Shown in pieces: positions 6,603 through 15,127 of a DNA stretch of 64,000 nucleotides (position 1 is its first letter; each line of letters begins with the position of its first letter). Source of the DNA: Chryseobacterium rhizoplanae (lineage in GTDB: Bacteria; Bacteroidota; Bacteroidia; Flavobacteriales; Weeksellaceae); the NCBI RefSeq assembly GCF_900182655.1, contig NZ_FXTC01000002.1, positions 620,001-684,000 of the forward strand. Reading direction: 5' to 3'. The translations under genes and the position numbers were made by a program. Under the pieces are notes generated by a model. That model saw only the letters and a list, made by a program, of their open reading frames with translations. It ran no database searches and was not told the origin of the DNA.

Positions 6603-7421
6603 ATGACAAATAAAGGAATGGCAAAAGATACACTAGATCTCCTTGCCAAAAAATATTATATCAACGAATATAACGAGAAAATAAATATAGAAAACGAGCT
6701 GGAAATCAGTAAAAAAGAAACCACTCTTTTCACTCCGGAACAGCTTTCAGAAATGGCAGAAGCCTCAATGCCGGAAACTACTTTTGAAACACAGTTTGAA
6801 ACAAGAAATTGCAGTTCTTTAAAAGCAATTTTAGAATTGGCTGAAGAAGAAAACCAGGAAAAACTCATGTGTCTGAACTTCGCTTCGGCAAAAAATCCCG
6901 GAGGTGGCTTTATCAATGGTGCGGAGGCACAGGAAGAAAGCCTGGCAAGAACTTCCGGATTGCATGAAAGTCTGCTCCAGGCCTGGGATTATTACACAAT
7001 TCATCGCGCAATGGAATCCTGTTTTTATACAGATACAATGATTTACAGCCCGAAAGTTCCTGTTTTCAGGAAAGATAAAGGAGAGTTGCTGCCAAAACCG
7101 GTTCTGTGTAATTTCATCACCTCTCCGGCAGTCAATGCAGGAGTGGTAAAACGTCAGGAACCTGAAAGAGAAAATGAAATTTTACCTGCCATGTATGTCA
7201 GAATGGATAAAATGCTTTCGTTGGCTTTACATGAAGGAAATGAGGTGCTGATTTTAGGGGCATGGGGCTGTGGAGTGTTTAGAAATGATCCAAAAGAAAT
7301 TGCAGGATTATTTAAAAAACATCTTCATGGGAAGTATAAAAATAAATTTAAAAGAGTGGTTTTTGCAGTGCTTACCAAGAAAGAAGAAATGTTGAAACCG
7401 TTTGAGGAAGTTATTTCCTAA
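6603..7421 (+). CDS. TIGR02452 family protein, microbial PARG-like
   Basis: The 272-residue protein carries the poly(ADP-ribose) glycohydrolase-type signature GGGFINGAEAQEESLARTS (around residues 99-117). Here GGG-x(6-8)-QEE places the catalytic Glu pair. LILGAWGCGVFRNDP near the C-terminus is the second macro-fold ligand loop, and LCNFITSPAVNAG is typical of TIGR02452. Members are macro-fold hydrolases that cleave ADP-ribose linkages. It is the second macro-fold enzyme of the island and probably acts on a different linkage than the 5500-5976 protein. It lies 21 bases after the DUF4291 gene. Confidence 0.85.
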   Translation: MTNKGMAKDTLDLLAKKYYINEYNEKINIENELEISKKETTLFTPEQLSEMAEASMPETTFETQFETRNCSSLKAILELAEEENQEKLMCLNFASAKNPGGGFINGAEAQEESLARTSGLHESLLQAWDYYTIHRAMESCFYTDTMIYSPKVPVFRKDKGELLPKPVLCNFITSPAVNAGVVKRQEPERENEILPAMYVRMDKMLSLALHEGNEVLILGAWGCGVFRNDPKEIAGLFKKHLHGKYKNKFKRVVFAVLTKKEEMLKPFEEVIS

Positions 7422-7442
7422 TAGAAAAATAAAAGAATTATC

Positions 7443-8483
7443 ATGAAAGTTTACAAATATAGGTCAATAGAGGAAGATATCTTTAAAAGAGATTTCGAAA
7501 CTATAAGTAACAATTCTTTTTACTCATCAAACTATAGCATGTTAAATGATCCGTTTGATATTTATTTTAATGAAGAAATATCTCAAGTTATAGATCTTTT
7601 GAAAACATTGTTTCCACATAGTGAATTGGACAACCTCGAAAAACAATTTCGGGAAGTTTTAAATTTTAAAGAAGAGATTGGAGTTTATTGTTTAAGCACG
7701 GATTTTTTGAATGAACAATTATGGGCCTATTATGCTAGTTCATATTTTGGATATTGTATAGAATATGACTTAGACAAATTAGTTGATAAAGGACAAAATT
7801 TTGATTTTCAATATCAATTTGAAATTGATTATAAAGATAATATTCCAATTTTGGGAATTGATGATCTTATAAATTTGCAAGATGGTTTTATAAGAAAAAT
7901 GTTTGCTACTAAAAAATCTGCATGGCATCATGAAAAAGAAATTCGCTTAATCTTTGATAAATATGGGATGAAAAAAATTCATCGATCATCTATCACAGGA
8001 ATTTATTTTGGAGTTAAAACACCAGAGAAAATCAAGCAAGAATTTTATAAACTTTTCGAAAATGATGATGTAAGATTTTATGAGGTTTTTCCTTCAAATT
8101 TTGAATTAGATTTTAAAATGGTGCATGAAACCAAAAGGAAATTAAAGCATAATATAAATAAGTTTGATTTTGAAATATTGAAACATCGAATTAATGTATC
8201 ACATGAATCATATTATGTTTTTTACAAGGGTAGCAAAAATGAATTAGACATAAAAGAATTTATTTTGGCATTTAGAGAAGCTTTTTTTATTAAAGAGAAT
8301 AATAGTCTTTATATTTTTGATAATAAAGAGGTAGAATCACTAATAGATGTTTACCCTAAAAATGCTGAACAGTATATTAATTATGCTGATTCAATTATAA
8401 CTGTTTGTGATGATTGGGAAGAGGCTAATATTAATAATCCTTATAAAGACTTTTATTACAACGAAATTATAAGCAAAAGATGA
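7443..8483 (+). CDS. DUF2971 family protein
   Basis: The 346-residue protein shows the DUF2971 pattern: KYRSIEED, MLNDPFDIYFNE, then YCLSTDFLNEQLWAYYASSYFGYCIEYDL and KSAWHHEKEIRLIFD. DUF2971 proteins are frequent in accessory and defence-associated loci; their activity is unknown to me. The gene is visibly richer in A+T than its neighbours (line 7801-7860 has 12 G/C of 60, line 8581-8640 has 29), which suggests separate acquisition. Its last bases overlap the sirtuin start by 4 bases (ATGA), so it is nevertheless translationally built into the operon. The C-terminal third beyond residue 215 looks like an extra domain. Confidence 0.8.
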   Translation: MKVYKYRSIEEDIFKRDFETISNNSFYSSNYSMLNDPFDIYFNEEISQVIDLLKTLFPHSELDNLEKQFREVLNFKEEIGVYCLSTDFLNEQLWAYYASSYFGYCIEYDLDKLVDKGQNFDFQYQFEIDYKDNIPILGIDDLINLQDGFIRKMFATKKSAWHHEKEIRLIFDKYGMKKIHRSSITGIYFGVKTPEKIKQEFYKLFENDDVRFYEVFPSNFELDFKMVHETKRKLKHNINKFDFEILKHRINVSHESYYVFYKGSKNELDIKEFILAFREAFFIKENNSLYIFDNKEVESLIDVYPKNAEQYINYADSIITVCDDWEEANINNPYKDFYYNEIISKR

Positions 8484-9166
8484 AAAAACTAACCATATTA
8501 AGCGGTGCCGGAATCAGTGCCGAAAGCGGAATAAAAACCTTCAGAGACGGAGACGGTCTTTGGGAAAATCATAATGTAACGGATGTGGCAAGTCCGGAAG
8601 GATGGAGAAAAGACAGAGCTCTGGTGCTGGAATTTTACAACCAGAGAAGACGCCAGCTGCATGAAGTACAACCCAACGAAGCGCATCACTTACTGGCCGA
8701 GCTGGAAAAACATTTCGATGTTCAGATTATTACCCAGAATATTGATGACCTTCACGAAAGAGCTGGATCTACCAATATCCTTCATATTCATGGAGAACTG
8801 TTCAAATCATGCTCATGCAACAATAAAAACCTGATTTATGACCAAAAAGAGGACATCAATATCGGTGATAAAGCAGAAGATGGGGCGCAATTAAGACCTT
8901 TTATCGTTTGGTTTGGAGAAGATGTTCCTTTATATCAAACGGCAAGAGAAATTGTGAAAGAATCTGATATTCTGCTGGTAATCGGAACTTCTTTGCAGGT
9001 GTATCCTGCAGCAGGATTGATTCATGATATTAAAGATGACTGTCTTTTAATCGTTATCAATCCTAATGAAACAGGATTTGGATACGGACAGAGGGCTGTT
9101 GTCATGAAAGAAACTGCAACCCAGGGAATGAAATTATTGTTCGATAAACTGGTAAACCTTGCCTGA
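8480..9166 (+). CDS. Sir2 family NAD-dependent protein deacylase
   Basis: The 228-residue protein is a single-domain sirtuin. It has the NAD-binding GAGISAESGI (9-18) and FRDGDGLW, the TQNIDDLHERAG motif, catalytic His104 in HIHGE, and GTSLQVYPAAG. Tyr53 and Arg56 (FYNQRR) match the class III signature tied to succinyl/malonyl-lysine preference. The zinc module is reduced: only Cys111 and Cys113 remain and no second CxxC pair follows before FIVWFGE. It consumes NAD and releases O-acyl-ADP-ribose, which macro or ARH-type neighbours could process. Its stop TGA overlaps the next ATG by one base, so coupling is likely. Confidence 0.9.
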   Translation: MKKLTILSGAGISAESGIKTFRDGDGLWENHNVTDVASPEGWRKDRALVLEFYNQRRRQLHEVQPNEAHHLLAELEKHFDVQIITQNIDDLHERAGSTNILHIHGELFKSCSCNNKNLIYDQKEDINIGDKAEDGAQLRPFIVWFGEDVPLYQTAREIVKESDILLVIGTSLQVYPAAGLIHDIKDDCLLIVINPNETGFGYGQRAVVMKETATQGMKLLFDKLVNLA

Positions 9167-10131
9167 TGGAAAATAAAGTAAAAGCAGGAATTATGGGCGT
9201 TTGCATAGGAGACGCTCTTGGTGTTCCTGTAGAATTTAGGAGTAGAGAACAACTTAAGCGTTCTCCTGTTACTAAAATGCGCGCTTTGGGGACCCATCAC
9301 CAGCCTGCAGGAACATGGAGTGATGATGGTTCTTTGACATTATGTCTTGCAGACAGTTTATGTAATGGATATGATCTCGAAAATATGGCTCTGAAGTTTT
9401 TGCAATGGTATAATGCAGAAATTTGGACCCCTCATGGATGGGTTTTTGATATAGGTATTGCAACTTCACAAGCAATTTATAGAATTGGAAAAGGTGTTTC
9501 TCCTACTTTGTGCGGTGGCAATTCGGAATTTGATAATGGAAATGGCTCTTTAATGCGGATCATGCCATTATTATTTTACATTAAAGATTTTCCTATTGAG
9601 AAACGCTTTGATATTATAAAAGAAGTTTCTTCTATTACACATGGACATATCCGCGCAATTTTAGCCTGTTTTATTTATTTGGAATTTGCTTTAGAAATTC
9701 TAAAAGGAAAAGATAAATGGGAGACATATAGGATAATGCAGAAAACAGTTCGGGAATTTTTGGATTATAATCCTATTTGTTCACAAAACGAAATGGATAA
9801 ATTCCATAGGATTTTAGAATTAAAAGTAGGAGAATATGATTTGGCTCCTTTGCATACCTTGCAGGAGAAGGAAATAAGTTCTTCTGGCTATGTCCTTCAC
9901 AGCCTGGAAGCTTCTCTATGGTGTTTTTTAAACTCAGAAAGCTATGCAGAAGCCGTTTTGAAAGCCGTCAACCTCGGAGAGGACACCGATACAACAGGAG
10001 CTATCACAGGAGGAATTGCCGGAATTTATTATGGATATGAAAATATTCCTGAAGAATGGATTGCTGAGCTGGTGAGAAAGGATGATATTGAAGCATTGTG
10101 TGAGAAGTTAAACCAAAAATTAATGAATTAA
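9166..10131 (+). CDS. ADP-ribosylglycohydrolase (DraG/ARH family)
   Basis: The 321-residue protein has both metal-binding signatures of the family: GTWSDDGSL (Asp53-Asp54, where SDDTS is usual) and EDTDTTGAITGGIAG near residue 271. The opening GVCIGDALGVPVEF is the typical N-terminus. ARH/DraG enzymes use two Mg/Mn ions to hydrolyse ADP-ribose from Arg, Ser or small molecules such as O-acetyl-ADP-ribose. The ATG shares one base with the sirtuin stop. It is the third chemically distinct ADP-ribose hydrolase of the operon. Confidence 0.9.
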   Translation: MENKVKAGIMGVCIGDALGVPVEFRSREQLKRSPVTKMRALGTHHQPAGTWSDDGSLTLCLADSLCNGYDLENMALKFLQWYNAEIWTPHGWVFDIGIATSQAIYRIGKGVSPTLCGGNSEFDNGNGSLMRIMPLLFYIKDFPIEKRFDIIKEVSSITHGHIRAILACFIYLEFALEILKGKDKWETYRIMQKTVREFLDYNPICSQNEMDKFHRILELKVGEYDLAPLHTLQEKEISSSGYVLHSLEASLWCFLNSESYAEAVLKAVNLGEDTDTTGAITGGIAGIYYGYENIPEEWIAELVRKDDIEALCEKLNQKLMN

Positions 10132-10140
10132 AACACAACC

Positions 10141-10683
10141 ATGAACGAAATAGAAAAGAAAAAAATAAGTAAATTTTTAAGCCTGATCCTACGCCATCAG
10201 CCAGAAAGCATTGGACTTATGCTGGATGAAAACGGATGGGCAGATATAGAAGAGCTGAGAGCAAAATCAGCAAAGAAAAGGATATATTTTACTCCTGAAG
10301 AACTGGATGAGGTAGTAGAAACCAATAATAAGAAACGCTTTGCCTTTAACGAAGATAAAACGAAGATCAGAGCAAGTCAGGGACATTCTATTGATATCGA
10401 TCTGGCTTTGGAAGCAAAACAGCCTCCTGAATTTCTTTATCATGGCACAGCAGAAGGTAATATTTCTTCAATTTTAGACAAAGGAATAGAAAAAAGAACC
10501 CGTCAGCATGTACACTTAAGCGCTGATAAAGAGACTGCTGCAAAGGTTGGGATGAGACATGGCAAACCCGTGATTCTTACCATCAGAACCGGAACAATGC
10601 ATCAGGATGGATTATCTTTCTATCAGTCTGCAAACGGAGTTTGGCTCACCGATTTTGTAGATGCAAAATACATTTCTAAGTAA
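10141..10683 (+). CDS. kptA: RNA 2'-phosphotransferase (KptA/Tpt1)
   Basis: The 180-residue protein has the N-terminal winged lobe (KFLSLILRHQP, Arg18-His19; DENGWADIEEL) and the C-terminal ART-like lobe (YHGT with His101; RQHVHLS with Arg121; GVWLTDFVD). The RNA-binding and NAD-binding Arg-His-Arg-Arg set of Tpt1/KptA can thus be placed. The enzyme transfers an internal RNA 2'-phosphate to NAD, yielding repaired RNA, nicotinamide and ADP-ribose 1'',2''-cyclic phosphate. Bacteria lack the tRNA splicing that supplies such substrates in eukaryotes, so a role in RNA repair or ADP-ribosylation is likely. It ends one base before the metallophosphoesterase ATG. Confidence 0.9.
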   Translation: MNEIEKKKISKFLSLILRHQPESIGLMLDENGWADIEELRAKSAKKRIYFTPEELDEVVETNNKKRFAFNEDKTKIRASQGHSIDIDLALEAKQPPEFLYHGTAEGNISSILDKGIEKRTRQHVHLSADKETAAKVGMRHGKPVILTIRTGTMHQDGLSFYQSANGVWLTDFVDAKYISK

Positions 10684-10684
10684 A

Positions 10685-11413
10685 ATGAAAAGAACATTAG
10701 TAATAGGAGATATTCACGGAGGATTTAAAGCTTTGCAGCAGGTTCTTGAAAGAGCAGAAGTCACAGAAAATGATCAATTGATTTTCCTGGGAGATTATGT
10801 GGACGGCTGGAGTGAGTCTGCACAAATTATTCAGTTTTTAATGGATCTTTCCCAAAAACAGGAATGTATCTTCATCAAAGGAAACCATGATGCATGGTGT
10901 GAAGACTGGCTGTCATTGGGACAAAAACCTGATGTATGGCTTTTCAACGGCGGAAAAAGTACTGTAGAAAGCTATGCTGATTATCTCCCGGAAGATCTGG
11001 ATCTTCACCTGGAATTCTTTCAAAGGATGAAAAACTATCATATTGATGATCAGAACCGACTGTTTATTCATGCCGGATATGCTTCCATGCACGGCCCCGA
11101 AAGAGAAGTCTACTCCAGTAATTATCGGTGGGACCGAACCCTTTGGGAAACCGCTGTAGCAATGGACAAAAAACTGGAAAAGAATTCAGCGTTGTATCCC
11201 AAAAGACTGCTTTTATATAAAGAAATATTCATCGGGCATACCCCCACTCTTGATATTGGCGTTACAACGCCGGCCAATAAAGCTAACGTCTGGAATATGG
11301 ATACCGGTGCTGCCTATACCGGATCTTTATCCATCATGGATATCGATTCCAAAGAATTCTGGCAAAGCGATCCGCTTCCTTCCTTATATCCAAATGAAAA
11401 AGGAAGAAACTGA
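10685..11413 (+). CDS. PPP-type metallophosphoesterase
   Basis: The 242-residue protein has the canonical PPP/calcineurin motifs in order: GDIHGG (8-13), GDYVDGW (around 41), GNHDAW (around 70), then His residues in FIHAGYA and FIGHTP. These bind two metals. The family contains protein Ser/Thr phosphatases and symmetrical diadenosine tetraphosphatases. In this operon it follows kptA by one base, so a substrate such as a cyclic or terminal phosphate of ADP-ribose or of RNA is plausible but inferred. I chose ATG 10685; an earlier in-frame ATG at 10661 lies within kptA. It is the last gene of the island. Confidence 0.85.
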   Translation: MKRTLVIGDIHGGFKALQQVLERAEVTENDQLIFLGDYVDGWSESAQIIQFLMDLSQKQECIFIKGNHDAWCEDWLSLGQKPDVWLFNGGKSTVESYADYLPEDLDLHLEFFQRMKNYHIDDQNRLFIHAGYASMHGPEREVYSSNYRWDRTLWETAVAMDKKLEKNSALYPKRLLLYKEIFIGHTPTLDIGVTTPANKANVWNMDTGAAYTGSLSIMDIDSKEFWQSDPLPSLYPNEKGRN

Positions 11414-11447
11414 TGAATTATATTCAAATAAATTATAGATCACAAAT

Positions 11448-11490
11448 AAACCTCACAGATGTTCAAAACCTGTGGGGTTTCTATTTTATT
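11448..11490 (+). terminator. Terminator of the NAD/ADP-ribose island
   Basis: AACCTCACAG (11449-11458) pairs with CTGTGGGGTT (11470-11479) with one G-T pair, followed by a T-rich stretch. No comparable hairpin was seen between 3102 and 11413, which supports a single long operon. Confidence 0.8.
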
Positions 11491-11581
11491 AAAATATTTT
11501 TATCATTTTTCTATTTAAGATTTTAATGATTCGCTCTTTCATAAAAGATGATTAATTTTAAAGCCTGAAAATATCACTTCA

Positions 11582-13306
11582 ATGAAACTGAAATATCTTT
11601 TATTCATCCTGAGTTCTACCTTGTTTTTTGCTCAAAAATCATTTCAGACCCCTTTTGAAAAAGGAAATGGTAACCAGACCGTTACCTATGATGAAATGAA
11701 TAGTTATTACCAGGATCTGGCTAAGAATTTTAATACCATTCAGTATCTTAAAAAGGGGGAAGATGATAATGGAAAGCCTATTTATGTAGTGGTTTATAAC
11801 CCTTTTCCTGAAAAAGACCTTGAAAAATTAAGAAAAGATAAAGCAATTCTCTTTGTCAACAATGGGATTCACCCGGGAGAACCGGACGGAATAGATGCTA
11901 CCATGATGCTGATGAGAGATCTTGCCACAAAAAAGATTAAAACTCCACAAAATTTTATCATCGCTGCTATTTCCGCTTATAATGTGAGTGGAATGCTGAA
12001 CAGAGGTTCTTACTCCAGAGCCAATCAAAACGGACCTGAGCAGTATGGTTTCAGAGGAAATACAAGGAATTATGACCTGAACAGAGATTTCATTAAGACC
12101 GATTCAAAAAATGCCAGAAGCTTTCAGGAGATATACCAATGGTTAAAACCAGATGTTTTTATTGATAACCATGTCAGCAACGGCGCTGATTATCAATACA
12201 CATTCACCTATATTTCTACTTTTAAAGAACGTCTTGGAAATACTCTGGGGACTTATTTCTATAATGATTATCAGGCCAAAAATCTTGGAGATATGAAGAA
12301 ACTGGGCTATGAAAGTACACCTTATGTAAATATTCATGGTGATGTTCCAGAAGTAGGCTTTGCTTCATTTGAAGACTCTCCGAGATACTCCACAGGCTAT
12401 ACATCACTATTCAATTCCTTAGGAACCGTTCCTGAAACCCATATGCTGAAGCCTTATGATAAAAGAGTAGATGCTACTTACAAATATATGCTGGTCAACC
12501 TTCAGAATTTAGATAAAGAGTATCGTACTATAAAACAGCTCCGCATTGAAAACTTAAAACAATATCAGGCGGGTAAACAATATGGCATCCGTTGGAAAAT
12601 AGACTCCACAAAGTTCTCTACTATGGATTTTAAAGGCTACGAAGGAAAATACAAACCCAGTGAAATTTCCGGAAAACCAAGGCTGTATTATGACAGAAAC
12701 AAACCCTTTACAAAGAATATAAAACTCTTTACTACCGCTGTACCAACAGGATATATTTCCATTCCGAAATATTATGTTATTCCGCAATCGCAGTACCGTG
12801 TGATAGAAGAATTCAGAAGAAATAATATTCAGATGAAACCCATTCAGAAAGACAGTACTTTAACGGTTGAATCTTATAAAATTAAAGATTTTAAGACCGT
12901 TAAAAATCCTTATGAAGGTCATTATCTGCATTTTGAAACCACAGTGGACGCTTCAAAAAAGAATATAATGTTTTCAGCCGGAGACTATCTGGTTTCTACC
13001 AATCAGCCTGGGGTGAAATATGTTATAGAAACCCTTGAACCTGAGGCATTAGACTCTTTTTTTAACTGGAATTTCTTTGATGGAATTTTAGCCCAGAAAG
13101 AATACTATTCTGCCTATATTTTTGAAGATACGGCTGCTGAACTGCTGAAAAAAGACCAAAAACTGAAAGAAGCCTTTGAAGCAGCAAAAGCATCTGATAA
13201 AAAACTCTCTGAAGATGGAGATGCACAATTAGATTGGGTGTACAGACATTCTCCATACTTTGAAGAAAAGACTTTCAGACAATATCCTGTTTATAGGGTA
13301 TTGTAG
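11582..13306 (+). CDS. Secreted M14 family metallocarboxypeptidase
   Basis: The 574-residue protein starts with a Sec signal peptide (KLKYLLFILSSTLFFAQ). The M14 zinc site is seen as HPGE (His97, Glu100) within FVNNGIHPGEPDG. DLNRDFIK and DNHVSNGADYQYT supply the substrate Arg region and the third zinc ligand (DNH). The C-terminal half (from about 330) is a beta-rich extension usual for large Bacteroidota M14 peptidases. It is probably periplasmic or outer-membrane associated and involved in peptide use. It is monocistronic. Confidence 0.85.
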   Translation: MKLKYLLFILSSTLFFAQKSFQTPFEKGNGNQTVTYDEMNSYYQDLAKNFNTIQYLKKGEDDNGKPIYVVVYNPFPEKDLEKLRKDKAILFVNNGIHPGEPDGIDATMMLMRDLATKKIKTPQNFIIAAISAYNVSGMLNRGSYSRANQNGPEQYGFRGNTRNYDLNRDFIKTDSKNARSFQEIYQWLKPDVFIDNHVSNGADYQYTFTYISTFKERLGNTLGTYFYNDYQAKNLGDMKKLGYESTPYVNIHGDVPEVGFASFEDSPRYSTGYTSLFNSLGTVPETHMLKPYDKRVDATYKYMLVNLQNLDKEYRTIKQLRIENLKQYQAGKQYGIRWKIDSTKFSTMDFKGYEGKYKPSEISGKPRLYYDRNKPFTKNIKLFTTAVPTGYISIPKYYVIPQSQYRVIEEFRRNNIQMKPIQKDSTLTVESYKIKDFKTVKNPYEGHYLHFETTVDASKKNIMFSAGDYLVSTNQPGVKYVIETLEPEALDSFFNWNFFDGILAQKEYYSAYIFEDTAAELLKKDQKLKEAFEAAKASDKKLSEDGDAQLDWVYRHSPYFEEKTFRQYPVYRVL

Positions 13307-13406
13307 GGAATTCCTCATAAAAAGTCAGGTTATTTTATTTTTTTATAGTGATTTGTTAATCAGTATGTTAGTTTTTTTATTAAATTAGTATTCAAAACAA
13401 AACACT

Positions 13407-14195
13407 ATGAAACAAATTTATCAATTCGTAACATTGCTGTGCTTTGTACCAATAGGTCTGCTGGCACAATATTCTCAAAGTTTTGATTCGGCAACAATGC
13501 CTGCCGATTGGACGGTAATTAATGGAGGAGATCCCGGAACCTGGGAAACCTGGACTTCCTATGATTCTTCATTCAATGCGCCTCATTCAGGAACGCATTT
13601 TCTTGGATTGGAATATGGCAGTACTGCCCATGATGATTATGTCGTTAGTCCTGCTATAGTAGTGACTGCAGGAGTATCAGATAAGCTTACTTTCTGGGCA
13701 AGAAACAGGGGAGCCGGGCTTGCAGAGACGGTGGATGTAAAAATATCAACAACAACTCCTACCGTTGCAGGGCTTACCAATACGCTTGCTGCTGCAGTAA
13801 AGCCTCCTACTTCATGGAATCAGTATACGTATGATCTGACCCCTTATGTTGGACAAACCATTTACATTGCTTTTCATTCCACTACAGACGATATCTGGTT
13901 TATCGGAATAGATGATTTTCAGATTTCAGCAAACAGTCTATCGGTTTCTGATGTAAAAGCGGATAGCAGCCGGGCCTCTATCTATCCAAATCCGGTAAAA
14001 GATATCTTATCCATCAAAAATAAAACGAAGATATCTGAAATCAATATCTATGATTTTAATGGAAAACTGGTGAAGAAAGAAATGATGAGCTCAGAAAACG
14101 GAACGGTAAACGTAAGTGAACTGGCTGCAGGAAATTATATAGTAAAGGTCAAAGATAGAGAGACTGAAAAAGGCTATAAAATTATTAAGAAATAA
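13407..14195 (+). CDS. Secreted T9SS cargo with choice-of-anchor J domain
   Basis: The 262-residue protein has a signal peptide (cleavage near LLAQ), a cleaved-adhesin/choice-of-anchor J beta-sandwich (about 22-170; SFDSATMPADWTVINGG, GLEYGSTAHDDYVVSP, WFIGIDDFQIS), and a type A T9SS sorting domain at 190-262 (IYPNPVKDIL, NIYDFNGKLV, ELAAGNYIVKV, KIIKK). The sorting domain directs export through the type IX system and attachment to the cell surface. The sandwich probably binds carbohydrate or protein ligands; no catalytic motif is visible. Confidence 0.9.
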   Translation: MKQIYQFVTLLCFVPIGLLAQYSQSFDSATMPADWTVINGGDPGTWETWTSYDSSFNAPHSGTHFLGLEYGSTAHDDYVVSPAIVVTAGVSDKLTFWARNRGAGLAETVDVKISTTTPTVAGLTNTLAAAVKPPTSWNQYTYDLTPYVGQTIYIAFHSTTDDIWFIGIDDFQISANSLSVSDVKADSSRASIYPNPVKDILSIKNKTKISEINIYDFNGKLVKKEMMSSENGTVNVSELAAGNYIVKVKDRETEKGYKIIKK

Positions 14196-14216
14196 CATTT
14201 TTATAATAGAATAAAA

Positions 14217-14243
14217 AAGACGTTTCATCTGAAACGTCTTTTT
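14217..14243. terminator. Bidirectional terminator between convergent genes
   Basis: AAGACGTTTC (14217-14226) and GAAACGTCTT (14231-14240) form a perfect 10-bp stem with a 4-base loop, with A-tract before and T-tract after. It serves both the T9SS protein gene and the cupin gene. Confidence 0.9.
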
Positions 14244-14245
14244 AT

Positions 14246-15127
14246 TTATCTTGGTAAACCTCTTTTTAAAGCAATTTCTGCCCTTTCAATGGCAAGCTTT
14301 TCTTTCCAGTCCATGTATTTACTCTTAAACTGTGACTTCATAACATCGTCAAATTTACGCTGTACAGTAAGATTCCATAAAGAATGAGCTTTTACTGCCC
14401 ATGATTTGTCCCAGGCTCTTAAAGAAATAGAGAAGCTTCCATCCAGATATTTCATCCAGTGCCACCATCCCGTAGGCATAAATAAAGTATCTCCGTGCTC
14501 AAGGTAACATTCAATTCCTTCTACACCATCCAGCGCCGGAAACTTTGTGAAGTCTGGATTTTCAATATCATAGTCTTCTAATGCATAGGTTGCGTAAGGA
14601 ATCTGATAAAGTCTTTCTCTCCATTTATAATCGAAAAGAAGAATATGTTTTCTTCCGTTGAAATGAGTATGGAAAATATGCGCCATATCAATATCAAAAT
14701 GAAGGAATGTTTCAGATCCTTTTCCACCGAAGAACATATTGGGATATTTATCAAGAAACCCTCCCATGAGTTCTTTGGGCGAAATATAATCTTCCAAAAG
14801 TTTTGGTGCGAATTTTATAGGGTCAAAAAGGAATATTCTGAGATCAGTAGGTTCCCGCTGAATGAGATCTATATAATCTCCGAATTTCATTTTTGCAGCA
14901 GAAGAATTGATGGGAGCTGAAGGATCTGCTTTTGAGCTGTCATATAAAGGAACCTCTACATCTCCTACTACCTCCTTCATGTATTCCATCGTCCATTTTT
15001 GGTAAGCAGGCCACTTTTTTGCCATATTTTTGATGACAACGGGCCTTCTTGGCTTCAGATATTTTTCGTAGAATTCCTCTTTGGAAATTTCATCTACAAC
15101 ATCTATAGGCTTTAAAATAATTCCCAT
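14246..15127 (-). CDS. Cupin-like (JmjC-type) 2-oxoglutarate dioxygenase
   Basis: The 293-residue protein belongs to the Cupin_8/JmjC group. RRPVVIKNMAKKWPAYQKW is the typical N-terminal stretch. LHFDIDMAH gives the HxD iron ligands, and GDTLFMPTGWWHW the second His ligand strand. These proteins hydroxylate protein or small-molecule targets using Fe(II) and 2-oxoglutarate. The start chosen is ATG 15127 (MGIILKPI); an in-frame upstream ATG at 15148 would add seven residues. It is monocistronic. Confidence 0.85.
   Translation of the reverse strand: MGIILKPIDVVDEISKEEFYEKYLKPRRPVVIKNMAKKWPAYQKWTMEYMKEVVGDVEVPLYDSSKADPSAPINSSAAKMKFGDYIDLIQREPTDLRIFLFDPIKFAPKLLEDYISPKELMGGFLDKYPNMFFGGKGSETFLHFDIDMAHIFHTHFNGRKHILLFDYKWRERLYQIPYATYALEDYDIENPDFTKFPALDGVEGIECYLEHGDTLFMPTGWWHWMKYLDGSFSISLRAWDKSWAVKAHSLWNLTVQRKFDDVMKSQFKSKYMDWKEKLAIERAEIALKRGLPR

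Noticed and set aside
891..11413. Naming the island as a known defence system such as Thoeris, CBASS or DarTG
   Set aside because: No TIR cyclase, CD-NTase or recognisable DarT (DUF4433) gene is present; the macro protein is not of the DarG two-domain form.
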